NCBI GenBank assembly: GCA_047495785.1
Contig: JBLDXI010000019.1
Location: 186,001 to 250,000, forward strand
Direction: 5' to 3'
Length of the DNA stretch: 64,000 nucleotides
Origin: Lepidodermella squamata
Lineage: Eukaryota > Gastrotricha
The position numbers were made by a program, and so were the translations under genes. The first letter of the stretch is position 1; each line of letters starts with the position of its first letter. A model generated the notes under the pieces. It was not told the origin of the DNA, ran no database searches, and worked only from the letters and a program-made list of their open reading frames with translations. Positions 59,666-64,000 of the stretch are shown here, one piece after another.

Positions 59666-60530
59666 TTATTATTTTGCTCTACCTAAACGTTAGATTTATG
59701 CGCTGTTCCAGAGCATTCATTATTATAATATTTTAGAACAATAATTACAGTGTTGAAATTATATAGTTATGTTATGTTAAAATTATAGTGTTGATGAAGT
59801 GTTGAGGAGTTGAGAATAAATTCACTGTTTGCAGCTAGAAAGGTTCATTTTCTTGTTCGATAATGATGGGATGACTCAGACGGCTCCGTGGGAGAACTTA
59901 TTTTTCGATTTGAATTTGATGTTCGCATTGCCAAAATGAATAGAACGATCAGTGCCAATATTTGAAAGATGGCACACTTTAGTGAACCGATCGACAGCTC
60001 ATGTTAAGAACTTGACTTGAACAATCGCGCGGGTCATTTTCATGAGGAAAATTCGACTTCCCCGCGCATATATGGCATGTTATTGCGGCATATATGGTAC
60101 ATCCTGTGGCAGCAAAGTCGCCGATTCTCGAATGAAAAACAATGAAAAGATCAATTATCAAATTACCAAATCGTACTATTTATTGACTAAATATTATTCA
60201 TATTCCAAATATTTGACTAAATATTCAATTTGAGCAATTTGATGTAAGGTATGAGCCAAAACAGTGTCAAGCAATAACAGGAGTAGTAAGAGTACTCTAA
60301 CAACAACTAACTCGTAACTCGTAACAGCAAGAGTTTTGATTCGAAGCAGTAACAAAAATACGAGCAAGAGTCAAAAAGATGAAAAAATATCAAATTAGGG
60401 CAGGCACGACGAAAAAGGCACGAAGGAAAAGGCAGCCACGAAGACGAAGGAAGAAGATGAAAAAGTTGTATAACAGGCGTAAGAGTTATAATCGTTGCGA
60501 AACAACTAGGCGACATATTATGATATTATT
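59666..60530. other. Intergenic, AT-rich, no gene seen
   Basis: About 870 bases. No exon, tRNA-like structure or clear repeat was recognised before the inverted-repeat element at 60531. Confidence 0.45.
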
Positions 60531-60688
60531 CATTTGAGACGTGGCAAGCGATTTCGGCCCTATCTCTATCTTCACAGGCATTTGAAAAGGCAACAGCTGA
60601 CGCATAATCATTATTGCGCAACACCCAATTTTCAAATGACTGCGAAGATAGAGATAGGGCCGAAATCGCTTGCCACGTCTCATTTGAG
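60531..60688. mobile_element. MITE-like inverted-repeat element with 8-bp target duplication
   Basis: Arms at 60536-60588 and 60629-60681 are reverse complements over 53 bases with two mismatches, around a 40-base loop. The element runs from ACGTGGCAAGCG to CGCTTGCCACGTCT. CATTTGAG occurs at 60531-60538 and again at 60681-60688, an 8-bp direct repeat as left by hAT-type transposases. No coding capacity. Long near-perfect arms mean a recent insertion, or a foldback that could also form an RNA hairpin. Confidence 0.75.
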
Positions 60689-61098
60689 CAGTTATATTTT
60701 GTAGTATTTATTTATCCGCATCACGGTAAGTAAGAGTCGAAACCGGTCAAAAACAATAGTTTTTCAGGCGCGAGTATCAAATGATCAAGAGTTAAAACCA
60801 TCGAAAAATAAGAAATAATAAGCAAACGCAGCGTTTTTTAACGCTGAAGAATGCGAAGAATGCTGAAGATTTATTAACGCAGCGAGTAAGAAGAAAAATA
60901 AGAAATAAGAAGAAGATGATCGTTCAAAAAATCGAAAATCTACAATCAAAAATAAGATTGAGGAGCAAATCAATTTTTGAAACTGAGCAGCATGCTCAAC
61001 TTTATGAATGTCGCAGCAATTTAATTGACAAATCTAATGGTTCTGTGACTGAAGAGCACGCGATCTGAGAGCAAAGATCAAACCAATCTAATTGCCCT
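60689..61098. other. Spacer between two inverted-repeat elements
   Basis: AT-rich and Lys/Asn-coding by composition, with short GAAGAA/AAGAAG runs. No gene is supported. Confidence 0.4.
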
Positions 61099-61154
61099 CT
61101 GCGCAAGGTGGTTTAACTGTCACAGTGTTTTGACAGTTAAACCACCTTACGCAG
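61099..61154. repeat. Long hairpin (24-bp arms)
   Basis: Arms 61099-61122 and 61131-61154 are reverse complements with one mismatch, separated by 8 bases (cagtgttt). The arm is CTGCGCAAGGTGGTTTAACTGTCA-like. No target duplication was found. It may be a second, shorter foldback element, or a transcribed hairpin. Confidence 0.65.
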
Positions 61155-61261
61155 AAGCACGCCGGGCTACAACGCCGGTTATTTTTGCGGCAGCCGCACT
61201 GGGCTAAACAGCCGGTTTTGCAGTAGCAACGAACGGCTGTAGCGTCCTGCATGTTTTTCTG

Positions 61262-61495
61262 GTCGGTCGGAGCAGTCGAACCAGCCGGAGCAGTCGAACC
61301 AGCCGGAGCCGGAGCAGTCGAACCAGCCGGAGCAGTCGAACCAGCCGGAGCAGTCGAACCAGCCGGAGCCGGAGCAGTCGAACCAGCCGGAGCCGGAGCA
61401 GTCGAACCAGCCGGAGCCGGAGCAGTCGAACCAGCCGGAGCCGTCGAACCAGCCGGAGCAGTCGAACCAGTCGAAGCAGTCGAACCAGCCGGAGC
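61262..61495. repeat. Minisatellite built from GGAGCAGTCGAACCAGCC and GGAGCC units
   Basis: Roughly a dozen 18-base units are interspersed with a 6-base variant. Because both unit lengths are multiples of three, frames stay open on both strands (EPAGAV on plus, RLVRLL on minus). The open frames here are therefore not evidence for a gene. Confidence 0.75.
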
Positions 61496-61614
61496 ATGAT
61501 CAGACTCTGAACCTGACGAGTCGGGTCGCCATTCCGGTAAAGATGAAGTTGAAGATGATGAAGATGAAGATGGTGGCAGCGCAGCATTAGTAGGGTCTAT
61601 AAAACCAATTCAGA

Positions 61615-63545
61615 CTTTAAAACAAAATTAACAAGTATAACAACCGCAACGTCTGGACGCAGCTATCAAGAGATGAGTCATTGCAAAAGGCCACCAATTT
61701 TAATCTGTTCTTCTCACAAGCAGGAAAAATCGTGGCCGAAAGTCTCGGAGGCTGTCTGAACTTCGCAAGACGTAAACGAAGCTCAACGCCGTTTACGTTT
61801 CGACCTGTCTCGGTCACCGATGTCGAAAAAGCGATCGACAAACTGAGTTACAAGGCTACGACCGGGTTCGACGGCATTCCCGAGTGCATCGTGAAGATGG
61901 CAAAGCCTTCAATTGCTCGACATCTCACAGCGCTCTTCAACTTGGCCATTCGAGATGGTGTCTTCATCAGTGATTGGAAAACGGCTATTGTCACACCGCT
62001 GCATAAATCCGGATCAAAGGCTGAGGTTGGGAATTTTAGGCCGATTTCGATCACTTCACCGCTAGCTCGTACGTTCGAGCGTTGCCTGGCAACACAGCTG
62101 AAAGATCATTTGCGAGCGATCAAATTCTTAACACCGGCACAACACGGATTTCGTCAATACCATTCGACTGACACCTGCGTGGCATCGTTCACCGAACGCT
62201 GGCGACATCTACTTGACAAAGGAAACGTGGTTGGAGCCGTGTCGATCGACTTATCCAAAGCCTTCGACACGCTCCACCACGATGGGATTATCGAATCTCT
62301 CCGATCCGCTGGTGTAACGGAAAAGTCAATTCGCCTATTGATAAACTACTTGAGCAATCGCCGCCAAACCACGAAAATCAACGGCGAAGCATCCCCGTTC
62401 GAGTCAATTGATTGCGGTGTGCCACAAGGATCGGTCCTTGGGCCACTCATGTTTACAATTTATGTAAACGACCTGCCTTTGATTTTAAGGAGATGCGGTA
62501 TAGCACAATACGCCGACGACATTACAATTTTTTACGGATCGAAGAACATCAACGAACTCCACTCAGTTCTGCAACTGGAACTTGACAGGGTATGCGCATG
62601 GCTAAAACAGAACAGCCTCGCAGTAAATGGGAAAAAATCGCAATTCATGCTTCTCAAACCACACCTCTCGACAGCGCCCGATTTCAAGGTCACAATCGGA
62701 GGAGTTGCGATAAAGCCGTCAGAAATCATGGATACCCTTGGTTTCAAAATTGACAACAAGCTACAATTCGATGAGCACGTCGAGATGGCCAAAGGCAAAG
62801 CCCGAAAAGGCCTGTTTGCTCTCAAACAAGCTGTCAACGCTGGAATCGATCGCAAAACTGCTGTTATGATGACAAATGGCCTCGTCGTCAGCCATCTGAA
62901 TTATGGCGACCTCACCCTCGGACAGGCCTCAAAATCGACTCGCGACAAACTGCAATCGTCGCAGGATCGAGCTATCAAAATCATATACGGCGCTCATCCA
63001 TTGGCGGATCCGGCCCCGCTGCGGCATCGACTTGGGTGGCTAACAGTCGGCCAGAAGCATGCGATGCACCTATGTACATTCATGTGGAAGAGCCTGAACA
63101 ATATGGCGCCGGATGAATTCACGTCGATGTTTAAGCTGAACGATCGCAGCCACGGCTACAGCTGCCGTAATTTCGAACCCATGTTAAAACCGACCTACAC
63201 ATCCGAGCGAGGCCAACTAAGCATGTCGTACCGTGGCCCGCACTTGTGGAATCAAATGCCTTCGAGCGTTCACGAAGCGGAGTCAGCAAAGGCGTGTCGC
63301 CAAGCAGCTTATCTACACTACTACAACATTAATGCCGCTCTGCTCTGATTGTTGAATATTCATATATTTTCATATTTTTCATGTTATGTTGATCATTGCA
63401 TTGATTTCGATAGTGATCCCGATCAGTCTACTATTTATGCTATTTCGATTTTCAATTTTGTTGTTGTCTTTACTTTTCTATTGATCACTTGTCTGAGCTG
63501 TCCTCTTCTGGGCGTTATGGCTCTTTAAATAAATAAATAAATAAA
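61615..63545 (+). mobile_element. 5'-truncated LINE (CR1/Jockey-like group) with AAAT tail
   Basis: The element begins near 61615 in the middle of its coding region, lacks the endonuclease, and ends in TAAATAAATAAATAAATAA (63527-63545). The open frame through the reverse transcriptase is unbroken, so the insertion looks recent. A target duplication was not identified. Confidence 0.75.
61618..63348 (+). CDS. LINE reverse transcriptase, N-terminus (endonuclease) missing
   Basis: About 575 residues in one open frame. It shows the non-LTR blocks in order: TGFDGIPE, IVTPLHKSG...NFRPISI, QHGFR, IDLSKAFDTLHHDGI, GVPQGSVLGPLMF, YADDITIF (catalytic YADD) and a thumb and C-terminal region with SHLNYGD and LWNQMPSSV. 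It ends in a stop at 63348 followed by a short 3' UTR. Reverse transcription occurs at the nicked target, but this copy cannot supply its own endonuclease. It belongs to the broad Jockey/CR1/L2 group; I cannot fix the clade. Confidence 0.8.
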
Positions 63546-64000
63546 TAACAAATCGTTGATACCGTTGTTTCCAGTGAGCGAGCGAGCCGTTGGGGTAGAG
63601 AACAAATTTGTATCGACCGAAACCTCCTCTCCTGTAAAAATATATAAATTATAAAAACAGGGTGTAAAATATTGTTAACTAACCAGGCGTTAGATGGAAA
63701 TTGGGCGGATGTAACTGAGCATGTAACTGAGCCAGCCGCTGCTGCTCAGCGGTAATCGCATTTTCGATGGCATGTAGAAGGCCCATCGCCTCGGCAACTT
63801 GCGCCTCTGCAGCAGCGACCCGTGCTTCGGCAGCCGCAGCTCGCGCATTGGCAACCTCCGCACGGGCCTCTGCCGCGCGAGCGTAATGTACAGCTTCATG
63901 CGTAGCCGCCTCTTGGCGGGCACGCTGTTCTTCCGCCATGTGAAAGAGCCGCATGGCATTAGCGGCGCGGAGTTCAGCGGCATTCGCATCGGCATCGCAG
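63546..64000 (-). CDS. Coiled-coil protein gene, 5' end off the window
   Basis: The minus-strand exon from beyond the window edge down to about 63684 encodes an Ala/Glu/Arg-rich stretch with heptad-like AEARAEVANARAAAAEARVA, a strong coiled coil, ending HPPNFHLTPG. A donor (gttagt) at 63683 and an acceptor at 63632 join it to a short exon starting GEEVSVDTNLFS. That frame runs into the AAAT tail of the LINE. The original 3' end is therefore probably displaced by the LINE insertion. Family unknown. Confidence 0.5.

Noticed and set aside
61204-61587. Leu/Arg-repeat protein on the minus strand and Glu-Pro-Ala-Gly protein on the plus strand
   Set aside because: Both are translations of a minisatellite whose units are multiples of three bases; no flanking exon structure.
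1-64000. CRISPR arrays, operons, rRNA or tRNA genes
   Set aside because: The sequence is eukaryotic with spliced genes. No regularly spaced repeats with spacers or cloverleaf-like segments were recognised.

Overview
The window is animal (metazoan) nuclear DNA. The genes are split by short GT-AG introns, mostly 45-64 nt with T-rich acceptors ending in cag or tag. The protein families are metazoan: a polycystin-1-like receptor/channel, a gustatory-receptor-like 7TM protein, a NEK-like kinase, F5/8C, sushi, C-type lectin and FLYWCH-like domains. Eukaryotic transposons are also present. I cannot name the species. The compact introns and the Penelope-like element suggest a small-genome invertebrate, but this is inference only. 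Layout: 1-3.1 kb is the 3' part of a mucin-like single-pass membrane protein gene. 4.0-5.1 kb holds a broken and an intact member of a small two-membrane-segment protein family. 5.6-27.4 kb is one gene of 31 inferred exons for a polycystin-1-like protein of about 6,730 residues. Its ectodomain carries C-type lectin, LamG-like, kringle, WSC, discoidin and PKD-type modules, then REJ-like region, GPS, PLAT and the polycystin channel core. The exon phases I propose for this gene add up to one continuous frame. 27.9-29.3 kb (minus) is a gustatory-receptor-like gene. 31-38.7 kb is a tandem array of six more CD225/dispanin-like genes with a MARVEL-like four-TM gene among them. 38.7-47.6 kb, all on the minus strand, holds an orphan sushi exon, a NEK-like kinase whose DFG motif reads DFS, an orphan discoidin-domain exon, a multi-exon DDE-transposase-like gene with an 11-nt microexon, and a family of tiny type I membrane proteins. 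That family continues to 49.5 kb, where one copy is a pseudogene and one abuts a transposon. 49.5-54.1 kb is a GC-rich Penelope-like retroelement. It has no visible GIY-YIG endonuclease and carries two related zinc-finger modules, one in each ORF, plus an internal TATA promoter. 54.2-57.8 kb (minus) holds two membrane-protein genes, one resembling NEMP/TMEM194. 58-64 kb is repeat-rich: LINE fragments, a FLYWCH-like/PHD gene, a MITE with an 8-bp target duplication, a second long hairpin, a minisatellite, a 5'-truncated LINE with an intact reverse transcriptase, and the end of a coiled-coil gene. Unrelated genes sit side by side, as in an ordinary animal genome. The functional groupings visible are the tandem families (dispanin-like array, small type I membrane proteins) and the modular polycystin gene. 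All domain names come from reading motifs by eye; no search was run.
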